Shown: piece by piece, positions 18,598 through 26,624 of the stretch | How positions within the stretch are numbered: position 1 is the stretch's first letter | Layout of the letters: every line of letters starts with the position of its first letter | Assembly: GCA_019638675.1 (NCBI GenBank) | Contig: JAHBTE010000001.1 | Coordinates: 1,334,605 to 1,398,604 of the forward strand | Origin: Fimbriimonadaceae bacterium | GTDB taxonomy: Bacteria; Armatimonadota; Fimbriimonadia; Fimbriimonadales; Fimbriimonadaceae | DNA: 64,000 nt | Direction of reading: 5' to 3' | Program-made: the position numbers and the translations under genes | The notes under the pieces: generated by a model | Told to the model about the DNA's origin: nothing | Seen by the model: the letters and a program-made list of their open reading frames with translations, nothing else | Databases searched by the model: none

Positions 18598-19875
18598 ATG
18601 CGAGTCATTCGCATCGGAATTCTTGGCTTCGGTACGGTCGGCGAAGGCACGTACCGCATGCTGATTGACAACGCCGACGAAGTCTTCGCTAAAACTGCCG
18701 CACGATTTGAAGTCAAGTGTGTTGGCGTTCGTGATCTTACTAAACCTCGTTCAATCAATCAAGACTTCTTTACCGACGATCTGAAATCAATTGTCACCGA
18801 CCCAGAAATTGATGTAGTTCTAGAACTCATGGGCGGGGAAGAGCCAGCGAATGAAATGGTCCAACTCGCTTTGGAAAATGGCAAACACGTCGTGACGGCT
18901 AACAAAGAACTGATCGCCAAACACGGTTCTCGCCTCATCAATTATGCGAAGGATTCTGGCTTAGACTTGCACTTTGAAGCCGCAGTTGGCGGTGGAATTC
19001 CCGTCGTCCAGCCTCTCAAACATCAGCTCGCTGGCAACGATGTCATCAAGATTATGGGAATCTTGAACGGCACTACGAACTACATCCTGACCCAGATGGA
19101 AGAGCAGGGAGCAGATTTCGCCGATGCACTTGCAGAAGCTCAGACAAAGGGCTACGCAGAAGCTGATCCAACCGCCGACGTGGATGGCTTCGATACAATG
19201 TACAAGATTTCGATTCTGGCGGCGATTTCCTTCGGCAAACAAATCCCACTTGACAAGGTTCATCGAGAAGGCATTCGATCTGTGAGTGCGGCGGATATGC
19301 ACTACGCCAAGCATTTCGGCTACAAAATTAAACTTCTTGGGATCTGCGAAGAAACTGGCGAAGGTGAAGTTTTGGTTCGGGTTCACCCAACTCTTGTTCC
19401 GCTCGACCATCAAATCGCTAGGGTTAATGGTGTTTACAATGCGCTTTGGTTGCACGGAGATTTTGTGGGCGATCTGATGTTCAGTGGTCGCGGTGCGGGG
19501 GCTGATCCGACCGCAAGTGCGGTAGTCGGTGACTTGATAGACGTTGCCCGGAATGTGGTTGCCGGCGGAAACGGAAGCGCAATTCCTTACGGCGAAGGAA
19601 TGCAGGTCGCAAAAATGGGCGATTTGGAAACACGCTATTACGTTCGGTTTGAAGTTGCCGACCGCCCAGGAACTTTGGGTGAAATTGCCACCGCGTTTTC
19701 ACGTCGTCAGGTCGGACTCGCTCAAATGGAGATGATCACCAAAACTGGCGGTCTGGGTGAAATCGCGTTTATGACCCACGTCTGCCGCGAATCGGATTTT
19801 GGTACCGCTATCCAAGAAGTCGCGCGGCTAGGAAGTGTGAGCAAGCTTGAGGGTTGGTTCCGGGTGGAAGAGTGA
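18598..19875 (+). CDS. hom: Homoserine dehydrogenase
   Basis: This NAD(P)-dependent enzyme makes homoserine on the path to threonine and methionine. The nucleotide-binding motif GFGTVG is at residues 10-15, followed by TANKELIAKHG, AAVGGGIPVVQPLK, the family signature MGILNGTTNYILTQM, and a C-terminal ACT regulatory domain (from about residue 350) beginning YVRFEVADRPGTLGEIA. The start at MRVIRIG is chosen because earlier in-frame codons lie inside accB. The length is 425 aa. Confidence 0.96.
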   Translation: MRVIRIGILGFGTVGEGTYRMLIDNADEVFAKTAARFEVKCVGVRDLTKPRSINQDFFTDDLKSIVTDPEIDVVLELMGGEEPANEMVQLALENGKHVVTANKELIAKHGSRLINYAKDSGLDLHFEAAVGGGIPVVQPLKHQLAGNDVIKIMGILNGTTNYILTQMEEQGADFADALAEAQTKGYAEADPTADVDGFDTMYKISILAAISFGKQIPLDKVHREGIRSVSAADMHYAKHFGYKIKLLGICEETGEGEVLVRVHPTLVPLDHQIARVNGVYNALWLHGDFVGDLMFSGRGAGADPTASAVVGDLIDVARNVVAGGNGSAIPYGEGMQVAKMGDLETRYYVRFEVADRPGTLGEIATAFSRRQVGLAQMEMITKTGGLGEIAFMTHVCRESDFGTAIQEVARLGSVSKLEGWFRVEE

Positions 19876-20714
19876 AACTTTCATGTTTCCAGACAAATGT
19901 TGTCTTTAATAATCCAGCCGCAAACGCGGAAGCATGTATTTCCATGCTCCGGCGAGCTAAAGAATCTGGCGTGGACTTAGCGGTTTTTCCAGAAGCTTTT
20001 TTGACTGGCTACTGCGTAAATTCCAAAGAAGATGCGGAGCGAATTGCAATCCGTGTCCAATGCGACCGCGACTTTGATATCACTGAGTCACATGAATCCC
20101 TGCAAGCGGTGCAGTCGGCGGCAGTTGAGCTTGGCATCCACACAGTTTTAGGGTTCGCTGGCAAAGATGATTTCGGCCTCTATAACGGAGCGGCCCTGAT
20201 CGAGCCAGATGGGCGGATGAGGCGGTACGTGAAAACTCATCTGCCGTGCCTTGGATTGGATCAATTCACAACTCCTGGCACTGCATTGCCTGTTTTCCAA
20301 ACGGAACTGGGCGCAATCGGCATTCTGATCTGTTACGACCTCCGCCCGCCAGAAGCCACAAGGGTGCTTGCGCTTAGGGGAGCCGAACTTGTGGTTCTCC
20401 CAACGAACTGGCCAGTTCGCAAAGGGGTTTCTCCGGCAATCATGTGTCCAACCAGGGCGGCGGAAAACAAAATCTTTTTCGCTAGTTGTAACCGCATCGG
20501 CGATGAAAACGGATTTTCGTTCCGAGGAGAAAGTGCAATTTGTGGCTTGGGTGGTGAGATTCTCGACTCCGCTGGCGACGAAGAGAAAATGGTCGTCGCG
20601 GATATTGATCTGAGCGAAGCTCGGAACAAACGCACGGTCATCATTCCTGGTTCGTTTGAAAGCGATGCGTTCGCTTGCCGCCAGCCTGGGCTCTATCAAG
20701 ACTTGGTCAATTAG
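19872..20714 (+). CDS. Carbon-nitrogen hydrolase (nitrilase superfamily)
   Basis: The Glu-Lys-Cys triad is complete: E41 in LAVFPEAFLTGY, K121 in RRYVKTHLPC and C154 in GILICYDLRPPE. The 280-aa length and soluble character fit an omega-amidase or N-carbamoyl/amide hydrolase; the substrate cannot be told from these residues. A GTG start overlaps the TGA of hom (GTGA), so translation is probably coupled and the enzyme may serve amino-acid metabolism. Confidence 0.9.
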   Translation: MKLSCFQTNVVFNNPAANAEACISMLRRAKESGVDLAVFPEAFLTGYCVNSKEDAERIAIRVQCDRDFDITESHESLQAVQSAAVELGIHTVLGFAGKDDFGLYNGAALIEPDGRMRRYVKTHLPCLGLDQFTTPGTALPVFQTELGAIGILICYDLRPPEATRVLALRGAELVVLPTNWPVRKGVSPAIMCPTRAAENKIFFASCNRIGDENGFSFRGESAICGLGGEILDSAGDEEKMVVADIDLSEARNKRTVIIPGSFESDAFACRQPGLYQDLVN

Positions 20715-21115
20715 CTGAGATATTCCAGCAATACGTCGTGCCCGAGATAAAAGTGGTGCGAAACTGTTCCCGCCTTGTACCACATCATCGCAGTCGGTAC
20801 GCCTGGATAGAGGAACGAAACAACCGCCTGAGATTCGCTTGGCTCAACAACTTCACCGTCTAATCGGACAATGATGAGGTGTAGCAAATCTTCCTCACCT
20901 TCAAATTGATATCGGTATTCACCAATTGTTCCGCCGTATGGGTTTGGCTCAATCCCAACGCTCGTCAGTGCGTATTGGTCGCTTGGTCGGGAAATGGTCG
21001 GATCAAAATCCGGTAGATAAATGGTTTGGTTTGATTTGATGCATTCCAGAATCGTTGCGATCACTTCATCACGACGATTTTGCTCCTGTTGAGAGGGGTT
21101 GAGTAGCTGCATCAA
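20711..21115 (-). CDS. Hypothetical soluble protein
   Basis: I do not recognise this 134-residue protein. It lacks a signal sequence and transmembrane helices, is acidic, and has a beta-rich central part (GGTIGEYRYQFEGEED, LLHLIIVRLDGEV). Its stop overlaps the stop of the convergent nitrilase gene. The first two codons are both Met, so the start could be one residue later. Confidence 0.6.
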   Translation of the reverse strand: MMQLLNPSQQEQNRRDEVIATILECIKSNQTIYLPDFDPTISRPSDQYALTSVGIEPNPYGGTIGEYRYQFEGEEDLLHLIIVRLDGEVVEPSESQAVVSFLYPGVPTAMMWYKAGTVSHHFYLGHDVLLEYLS

Positions 21116-21172
21116 CGGTTAGTTTACGGTTTTTGGGCAAATCCAGTTTTTTGCGGTTAAAATGAGGTCGTT

Positions 21173-22435
21173 ATGGTCAAAGGTGGCGTGTCACGAAGAG
21201 ACTTTTTGGTCAGCACAGCAGCCTTGGGGGCGACAGCTGTGATGCCGAATTTTGCATTTGCCAACGTGGAAGAAACGATTAAAATCGGTGTGATTGGGTG
21301 CGGCGGTCGAGGCCGCGATGCCGCAATCAACGCGATTGATGGAAGTAAGGGCATTGAAATTGTTGCCCTCGGGGATGCGTTTGAAGACCGCGCGAAGGGT
21401 GCGGTAGACGTTATCAAAAAAGAGCGACCCGATGCGTTCAAGGTGCCAGCGGATCAAGTTTTCCACGGATTAGATGCTTATAAAAATGTTCTCGCTTGTG
21501 ATATGGACATGGTCATTCTCGCAACGCCACCTGCGTTCCGACCAGAAATGTTTGAAGCTGCCATCCACGCTGGAAAACACGTTTTCTTCGAAAAACCTGT
21601 CGCGGTAGACGGCGAAGGCATTCTGCGAGTGATGAAGGCTTCTGACCTTGCTAAAGAAAAAGGTCTTGGTGTCGTCGCCGGAACTCAGCGTCGCCACGAG
21701 TTCAAGTACCGCGAAGTCATGAAGCGCATTCACGACGGCGCGATCGGCGATATCACATCCATGCGATGCTACTGGAACCAAGGCGGACTCTGGAGCGTGA
21801 ACCGCACACCAGAAATGAGTGATCTGGAATGGCAGCTTCGCAACTGGCTCTACTTCACTTGGCTCAGCGGCGACCATATCGTCGAGCAACATGTTCACAA
21901 CATCGACGTGTGCTTGTGGGCTTGCCAAAAAACGCCTCTGAGCGCTACTGGATTAGGTGGACGCCAGATGCGAACCGCACCGGTTTACGGTCATATCTAC
22001 GACCATTTTGCGGTCGAATTCGATATGGGCGACGACTTGAAGATGCACAGCTACTGTCGCCAGCAAGATGGCACTTCTAGCAATGTTAGTGAATTCATTC
22101 ATGGCACCAAAGGCAAGAGTAACGGCGGTGGTCGAATCTGGGGAGATAACCCCTACCGATACGATGGTGAGGGCCACAACCCCTACGTCACCGAGCACAC
22201 GCACTTAGTTGAGAGCATTCGCGCGGGCACTCCGCTGAATGAAGGACGCCAAGTTGCGGAATCCACTTTGGCGGCTATTATGGGGCGGTTCGCTTGCTAC
22301 ACAGGTCAAACTGTGACTCGCGAACAGGTTCTGGCAACCAAAGGCATGGTTCCTGAGCACTACAGTTGGGATATGTCAATCCCGGTTCCGGAAGTGTGTA
22401 TGCCTGGAAAAACCAAGCTCGAAGATTTCAGTTAG
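21173..22435 (+). CDS. Tat-exported Gfo/Idh/MocA-family oxidoreductase
   Basis: A twin-arginine signal (SRRDFL at residues 8-13 plus a hydrophobic stretch) precedes a Rossmann domain (IKIGVIGCGGRGRDAA) and the family's EKPVAVDGEG and AGTQRRHEFKYREVMKRIH segments. The C-terminal half has the HVHNIDVCLWA region found in periplasmic sugar-type dehydrogenases. Such proteins fold with NAD(P) in the cytoplasm before export and act on sugars or cyclitols. The 420-aa length is normal. A second Tat-exported sugar-type enzyme lies 0.5 kb downstream. Confidence 0.9.
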   Translation: MVKGGVSRRDFLVSTAALGATAVMPNFAFANVEETIKIGVIGCGGRGRDAAINAIDGSKGIEIVALGDAFEDRAKGAVDVIKKERPDAFKVPADQVFHGLDAYKNVLACDMDMVILATPPAFRPEMFEAAIHAGKHVFFEKPVAVDGEGILRVMKASDLAKEKGLGVVAGTQRRHEFKYREVMKRIHDGAIGDITSMRCYWNQGGLWSVNRTPEMSDLEWQLRNWLYFTWLSGDHIVEQHVHNIDVCLWACQKTPLSATGLGGRQMRTAPVYGHIYDHFAVEFDMGDDLKMHSYCRQQDGTSSNVSEFIHGTKGKSNGGGRIWGDNPYRYDGEGHNPYVTEHTHLVESIRAGTPLNEGRQVAESTLAAIMGRFACYTGQTVTREQVLATKGMVPEHYSWDMSIPVPEVCMPGKTKLEDFS

Positions 22436-22439
22436 AGCC

Positions 22440-22874
22440 CTAAAAAGGTTCTAATCCAACAATCTTTAAGTTAGTAAGGCGGCAGAGCTCTTTCAACAAG
22501 GGCTCTGCTCCCTCTGCACCGAATAGTCTCGTGCTTCCGGTTTCATAAAAAATCTCATATTCGTTGCTGTGCTCATAGGATGCAATAACCTTTATTTTTG
22601 AAATACTTGTGAGTGGAACGGTTATGTTTTGACTAATCTCAATGAGCAGGCGATCTTTATAGAGAGTGATTCTCTGGGTGACGCATAGTGGCCTGATGCC
22701 TTTGAACAGGGTGATCCATAGAATCACTGTGAATAATCCTAGCAAGTAGCTGAGCACTAAATCCTTATGATACAAATAATAAAGGAAGCATCCAGCAGAT
22801 ATTGACAAAGAGCCGAACACAAGCAGAATGAACCACCCGCTTTCTTGTTCAAACACGGCTAAGGGACGCTCCAT
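22440..22874 (-). CDS. Small two-helix membrane protein, PH-like tail
   Basis: I do not recognise a named family. The start is set at MERPLAVFEQE; an upstream ATG at 22928 would overlap the divergent isomerase-like gene. Two transmembrane helices (about residues 14-34 and 40-60) are followed by a beta-rich domain of ~85 residues (ITLYKDRLLIEISQ, VPLTSISKIKVIA) that reads like a bacterial PH domain. It ends 5 bp from the convergent Gfo/Idh gene. Confidence 0.6.
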   Translation of the reverse strand: MERPLAVFEQESGWFILLVFGSLSISAGCFLYYLYHKDLVLSYLLGLFTVILWITLFKGIRPLCVTQRITLYKDRLLIEISQNITVPLTSISKIKVIASYEHSNEYEIFYETGSTRLFGAEGAEPLLKELCRLTNLKIVGLEPF

Positions 22875-22918
22875 TTCTAAATCACATTTTAGCTCTAGTA
22901 CGTTCAAAATCGTATAGA

Positions 22919-23854
22919 ATGACTTCAATGAAACCGAGCCGAAGAGATGTGCTCAGAACCGGTGCAGCGGCAGCTACCGGAATCTTAGGATTGGGTGGCG
23001 TGGCAAATGCAATGGGAAAAGAAGAAATGAATCAGACCGGCCGATTTCAACTCAAATATGCGCCGCACTTCGGAATGTTTGAAAACCATGCGGGCAAAGA
23101 CCTCGTAGATCAACTCAAGTTCGCCGCAGATGAAGGTTTTTCGGCTTGGGAAGATAACGGCATGATGGGCCGGGACATCGCAACCCAAGAAAAGCTCGGG
23201 CAAACCATGCGCGATCTCAAAATGACGATGGGTGTGTTTGTTGCCGATGCTGAATGGGGCAAACCCGTCTACGCTCTTGGCGGCAAAGAAACCCACGATA
23301 TGCTCCGCAAAAAAGCGCAAGATGCGGTTGCCGTGGCAAAGCGAGTCGGAGCCAAGTGGATGACAGTTGTTCCTGGCCCGTACGATCTGCGCCTGGCGTG
23401 GGATTACCAAACCGCAAACGTGATTGAAAGCCTCAAGGTGATGGCGGATGTGTTTGAACCGGAAGGATTGGTGATGGTTCTCGAACCGCTCAACCCTTAC
23501 CGCGATCATCCGGGCATGTTCCTTTCGCGCATTCCGCAGGCGTTCCAAATCTGCAAAGCGGTGAATTCGCCCGCATGCAAAATCTTGTTTGATATGTATC
23601 ACCAGCAGATCACCGAAGGCAATATCATCCCGAACATTGACCTCGCCTGGTCAGAAATCGCCTACTTCCAATTAGGCGATAACCCAGGCCGGAACGAACC
23701 TCTCACCGGCGAAATGAACTACCGCAATATCTTCAAGCACATCGCGGGCAAGAGCCGTGATTTTGTAGTTGGTATGGAGCACGGAAAGAGTCAGGGCGGT
23801 AAAGATGGCGAGATTAAGCTTCTGAATGCCTATCGCTGGTGCGACGAATTCTAA
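22919..23854 (+). CDS. Tat-exported hydroxypyruvate isomerase-like TIM-barrel enzyme
   Basis: The N-terminus is a twin-arginine signal (SRRDVLRTG and a Gly/Ala-rich hydrophobic segment). The mature protein is a xylose-isomerase-like TIM barrel with metal-site-type segments VMVLEPLNPYRDHPG, KILFDMYHQQITEG and a terminal VGMEHGKS. Hydroxypyruvate isomerase or sugar epimerase relatives are closest by eye. The 3' end of this gene has a degenerate second copy near 24.5-24.75 kb. It lies close to a Tat-exported Gfo/Idh dehydrogenase, with which it could share a pathway. Confidence 0.88.
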   Translation: MTSMKPSRRDVLRTGAAAATGILGLGGVANAMGKEEMNQTGRFQLKYAPHFGMFENHAGKDLVDQLKFAADEGFSAWEDNGMMGRDIATQEKLGQTMRDLKMTMGVFVADAEWGKPVYALGGKETHDMLRKKAQDAVAVAKRVGAKWMTVVPGPYDLRLAWDYQTANVIESLKVMADVFEPEGLVMVLEPLNPYRDHPGMFLSRIPQAFQICKAVNSPACKILFDMYHQQITEGNIIPNIDLAWSEIAYFQLGDNPGRNEPLTGEMNYRNIFKHIAGKSRDFVVGMEHGKSQGGKDGEIKLLNAYRWCDEF

Positions 23855-23870
23855 CTGAATTTATTAACTA

Positions 23871-24476
23871 CTAGGGTTTGATATTGACTTCAATTTGGAG
23901 CGACTCGCAGATTCTGGAGAGTTGCTCGTACCATCTAATCAAAGAACCCCGTAGCGTAGTCTCCAAAGTAACTGTTTGGGGGTGGTTCCCGCTCATCTGA
24001 AATGTGGCGGTCATCGGTTGGCGTGTGACTGACTTGCGGATAACCAAGTGAGTATCCTCAACTTGACGTTCGCCAAACCTTTCCCAAAATGCTGGATCTC
24101 GCGCGGCGATATCATCAATTACAAAAGTAGCTTCGGTCAATTCATTAACTTGATAGAGTACAGGATTGCCATTTCCATCGAAGGAGACGAACTGCTGTTT
24201 GTTTTCAGAATATCCGAATGCTGAAGAATCCGAGCTGTACCAAGTCTCCCCCGGATCAAGAATGCCCTGATTTTCCACAAACTTTGAATACCGCCAGACG
24301 CGACTGTTTGCAATGTCGCTGAGAAACCATAGATAAAGAGCGATCATTGGAATGAACGCCGCTACCCAGCAACCCCACGGAAGGAAAACAACCAATGCGG
24401 CAAACGCAGCCACAAATCCAACGGTCAGCACTGGTTCCCACCGGAAATAGGGTGGTCGTTGAATTTTGATGCTCAT
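23871..24476 (-). CDS. Hypothetical membrane protein
   Basis: The 201-residue protein is unrecognised. Two adjacent hydrophobic helices (about residues 15-52) are followed by a 145-residue soluble domain with alternating charged and beta-like segments (THLVIRKSVTRQPMTATFQM). The layout resembles that of the 22440-22874 product, but I see no convincing residue-level similarity. It is convergent to the isomerase-like gene, 16 bp apart. Confidence 0.6.
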   Translation of the reverse strand: MSIKIQRPPYFRWEPVLTVGFVAAFAALVVFLPWGCWVAAFIPMIALYLWFLSDIANSRVWRYSKFVENQGILDPGETWYSSDSSAFGYSENKQQFVSFDGNGNPVLYQVNELTEATFVIDDIAARDPAFWERFGERQVEDTHLVIRKSVTRQPMTATFQMSGNHPQTVTLETTLRGSLIRWYEQLSRICESLQIEVNIKP

Positions 24477-24509
24477 GTAGCTGGATACGATTCTATGCTC
24501 GGCGAGGTT

Positions 24510-24753
24510 TATCTATGGGTAATTGTCATCCCATCTTTAATCTTTCTTGAAGCTAATGGGGTACTACCACTGCTGGGTAAACCCGGGACGGAGTGAATTT
24601 CTGACTGGGGAAATGAACTTCTGGAACATTTTTAAGCACATCGCCAGTAAGAGTCGAGAGCTTGTGGTCGGCATGGAGCTTAGCAAGAGTCAGGGCGGCA
24701 AGGATGGCTAGAAAAAGCTTTTATATGCCTATCGCTGGTACGATGAATTCTAG
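24510..24753 (+). pseudogene. Degenerate 3' fragment of a second hydroxypyruvate isomerase-like gene
   Basis: From 24580 the translated frame matches the last 58 codons of the intact gene at 22919-23854; by hand count 44 of 58 positions encode the same residue (for example NIFKHIA, SKSQGGKDG and the AYRW-DEF end). An in-frame TAG at 24709-24711 interrupts it, and the frame closes with TAG at 24751. Weaker nucleotide similarity with frame disruption reaches back to about 24510. No start or Tat region is present. It is a dead remnant, probably from tandem duplication. Confidence 0.85.
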
Positions 24754-24820
24754 GAGTTATGGATTGTTCCGTGAAAACCCCGAGTCAAAAATACTCATGA
24801 TTCGTCTACACTTTTAAGCG
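24754..24820. other. Intergenic leader of the restriction-modification operon
   Basis: The gene-poor stretch 24477-24820 holds only the isomerase-like remnant and this 67-bp leader before the methyltransferase ATG. It contains a small repeat GAGT-CAAAAA-TACTC and A/T-rich sequence. No certain promoter hexamers, C-protein box or terminator can be named. Confidence 0.4.
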
Positions 24821-25768
24821 ATGTTGACGTCAGTTGAACTGTGTGCGGGTGCCGGTGGTCAAGCTTTAGGGCTTGAGGAAGCAGGCTTTAGTCACGAGGC
24901 ACTTGTCGAGATTGACCCCTATGCAGCTGCAACTCTAGTTAAGAACCGTCCACATTGGAACGTCTTTTGCCAGAGTGTTGCCGACTTTTCAACTTCTAAA
25001 TACAAAGGGATTGATCTCCTTGCAGGAGGCTTACCTTGCCCACCCTTTAGTATCGCTGGGAAGCAGCTTGGCGAAGCAGATGAAAGAAATCTCTTCCCTG
25101 TGGCTATGGATATTATCAACGACATTCGACCGAATGCGGTGATGTTTGAAAACGTACGAGGGCTCCTCGATCCGAAGTTCGAGAACTTTCGGGATTTCAT
25201 CAGGGCTCAGCTTGCCAAGCAAGGATTCGAAACTGTTTTTGGGCTTCTTAATTCGTCCGATTTTGGTGTCGCTCAACTGCGCCCGCGTGTTGTAATTCTT
25301 GGTTTGCGATCATCTACCCTAGACAATTTCCAGTGGCCTGAAGCAACCCCTTCTACCAAAACCGTGTTTACGGAGATACACGATCTCATTATTGAGAATG
25401 GGTGGCCTATAACTGAAACCTGGAAACAAAAAGCTAACGCAGTTGCCCCGACTCTCGTAGGCGGAAGCAAAAAACATGGTGGTCCAGATCTAGGCCCCAC
25501 AAGAGCAAAGCGAGCTTGGGCAGAGCTTGGGATTGATGGAAGTGGAATCGCAAACACCGCCCCTTCTCCAGAAATTTTGATGCCGAAGTTGACCATTCGA
25601 ATGACTGCCAGAATTCAGGGCTTTCCCGATGAGTGGGAGTTTACTGGTGGCAAAACCGCGCAATATCGACAGATAGGCAACGCTTTTCCGCCTCCTGTGG
25701 CAAAAGCAGTTGGTCTGCAACTTGAGAAAGCACTATCTCATACAACTCAAAAAGTATTTGCTATATGA
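24821..25768 (+). CDS. DNA (cytosine-5-)-methyltransferase, probably GCCGGC-specific
   Basis: All core C5-methyltransferase motifs are in canonical order: motif I ELCAGAGGQALGLEEAG; catalytic C73 in GGLPCPPFSIAGKQLG; motif VI ENV (110-112); motif VIII QLRPR (152-156); a target-recognition region with GGSKKHGGPDLGPTRAKRAW; and motifs IX/X (RIQGFPDEWEF, YRQIGNAFPPPVAKAVG). At 315 aa it has a short recognition domain. The target GCCGGC is inferred from the partner endonuclease. Its stop overlaps that gene's ATG (ATGA), so methylase is made first and the pair is coupled. Confidence 0.95.
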   Translation: MLTSVELCAGAGGQALGLEEAGFSHEALVEIDPYAAATLVKNRPHWNVFCQSVADFSTSKYKGIDLLAGGLPCPPFSIAGKQLGEADERNLFPVAMDIINDIRPNAVMFENVRGLLDPKFENFRDFIRAQLAKQGFETVFGLLNSSDFGVAQLRPRVVILGLRSSTLDNFQWPEATPSTKTVFTEIHDLIIENGWPITETWKQKANAVAPTLVGGSKKHGGPDLGPTRAKRAWAELGIDGSGIANTAPSPEILMPKLTIRMTARIQGFPDEWEFTGGKTAQYRQIGNAFPPPVAKAVGLQLEKALSHTTQKVFAI

Positions 25769-26616
25769 GCGAATCCCTCATCAGTCAGGCGCGTTCTCAA
25801 TTCCACCGAACTCTTTTGGATGGAATATTGACAGTTAACCCCGCTGGGGTCGCAACCAACGCCGACAAGGACAGTGCGATCTCGGTTGCCATAGGTTCTA
25901 AGATTATTGAGTTGTTGGGCACAAGTAGGAGTGCAGAAAGGCTTCCAGGTCAAAGTTCCGGTAACAAATTCGAACAAATAGTACGTGATTACGTTGCGGA
26001 TACCTTCCCCCACCTTCACGGTCTTCGCCCGGGCATTTGGCATATCCGTCAAGTAACTGGCAAAAGAATGACAATTAGCCAATTTGAACAGTTTGCCCAT
26101 CTTGACGCACTGGATAGGGCTGCCAAATCAAATCCAGAACTCGCAACCGCTCTCGGAAACGACTACTTTATCAAACCGGACATCATGGTCTATCGAGAGC
26201 CCGAGTCTGACGAAGCTATCAATCGATCCGGCGTAATCGTAGATAGATTGTCTGCAAACCTGACCCCCATTCGCAAATCAAACTCTCACACACCAATCCT
26301 CCATGCATCGATTTCCTGCAAATGGACTCTCCGATCTGATCGTGCCCAGAACGCCCGTTCGGAAGGCTTAAACCTCGTAAAAAACCGAAAAGGCCCTCTC
26401 CCTCATACCGTTGTAGTTACCGGGGAACCAGTGCCAGCACGTATTGCCTCGCTCGCTCTAGGAACCGGCGAAATTGATATGGTTTATCACTTTGCCTTGC
26501 CAGAACTGATCGAAGCGGCTCAGCAGTTTCCTGACGCATCTGAGTTGATTAAAATCATGGTCGATGGTAAGAGGCTCAAAGATATTTCCGATTTACCTCT
26601 TGATCTCTGTCTATAG
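25765..26616 (+). CDS. NgoMIV-like type II restriction endonuclease
   Basis: The 283-aa protein closely follows the NgoMIV pattern as I recall it, including the near-identical core CKWTLRSDRAQNARSEGLNL and the end GKRLKDISDLPLDL. Residues matching the NgoMIV active site are present: E70 in GNKFE, D139 in IKPDIMVY, K186 in SISCKW and E200. The RSDR stretch (190-193) matches the DNA-reading loop. NgoMIV is a tetramer that cuts GCCGGC after binding two sites. No residue is missing, so the enzyme looks functional. Confidence 0.93.
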   Translation: MSESLISQARSQFHRTLLDGILTVNPAGVATNADKDSAISVAIGSKIIELLGTSRSAERLPGQSSGNKFEQIVRDYVADTFPHLHGLRPGIWHIRQVTGKRMTISQFEQFAHLDALDRAAKSNPELATALGNDYFIKPDIMVYREPESDEAINRSGVIVDRLSANLTPIRKSNSHTPILHASISCKWTLRSDRAQNARSEGLNLVKNRKGPLPHTVVVTGEPVPARIASLALGTGEIDMVYHFALPELIEAAQQFPDASELIKIMVDGKRLKDISDLPLDLCL

Positions 26617-26624
26617 TCGCGTCT

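Noticed and set aside
22985-23602. 205-codon open frame opposite the isomerase-like gene
   Set aside because: It is antisense to a gene with a clear Tat signal and TIM-barrel motifs, and is His/Arg-rich without domains.
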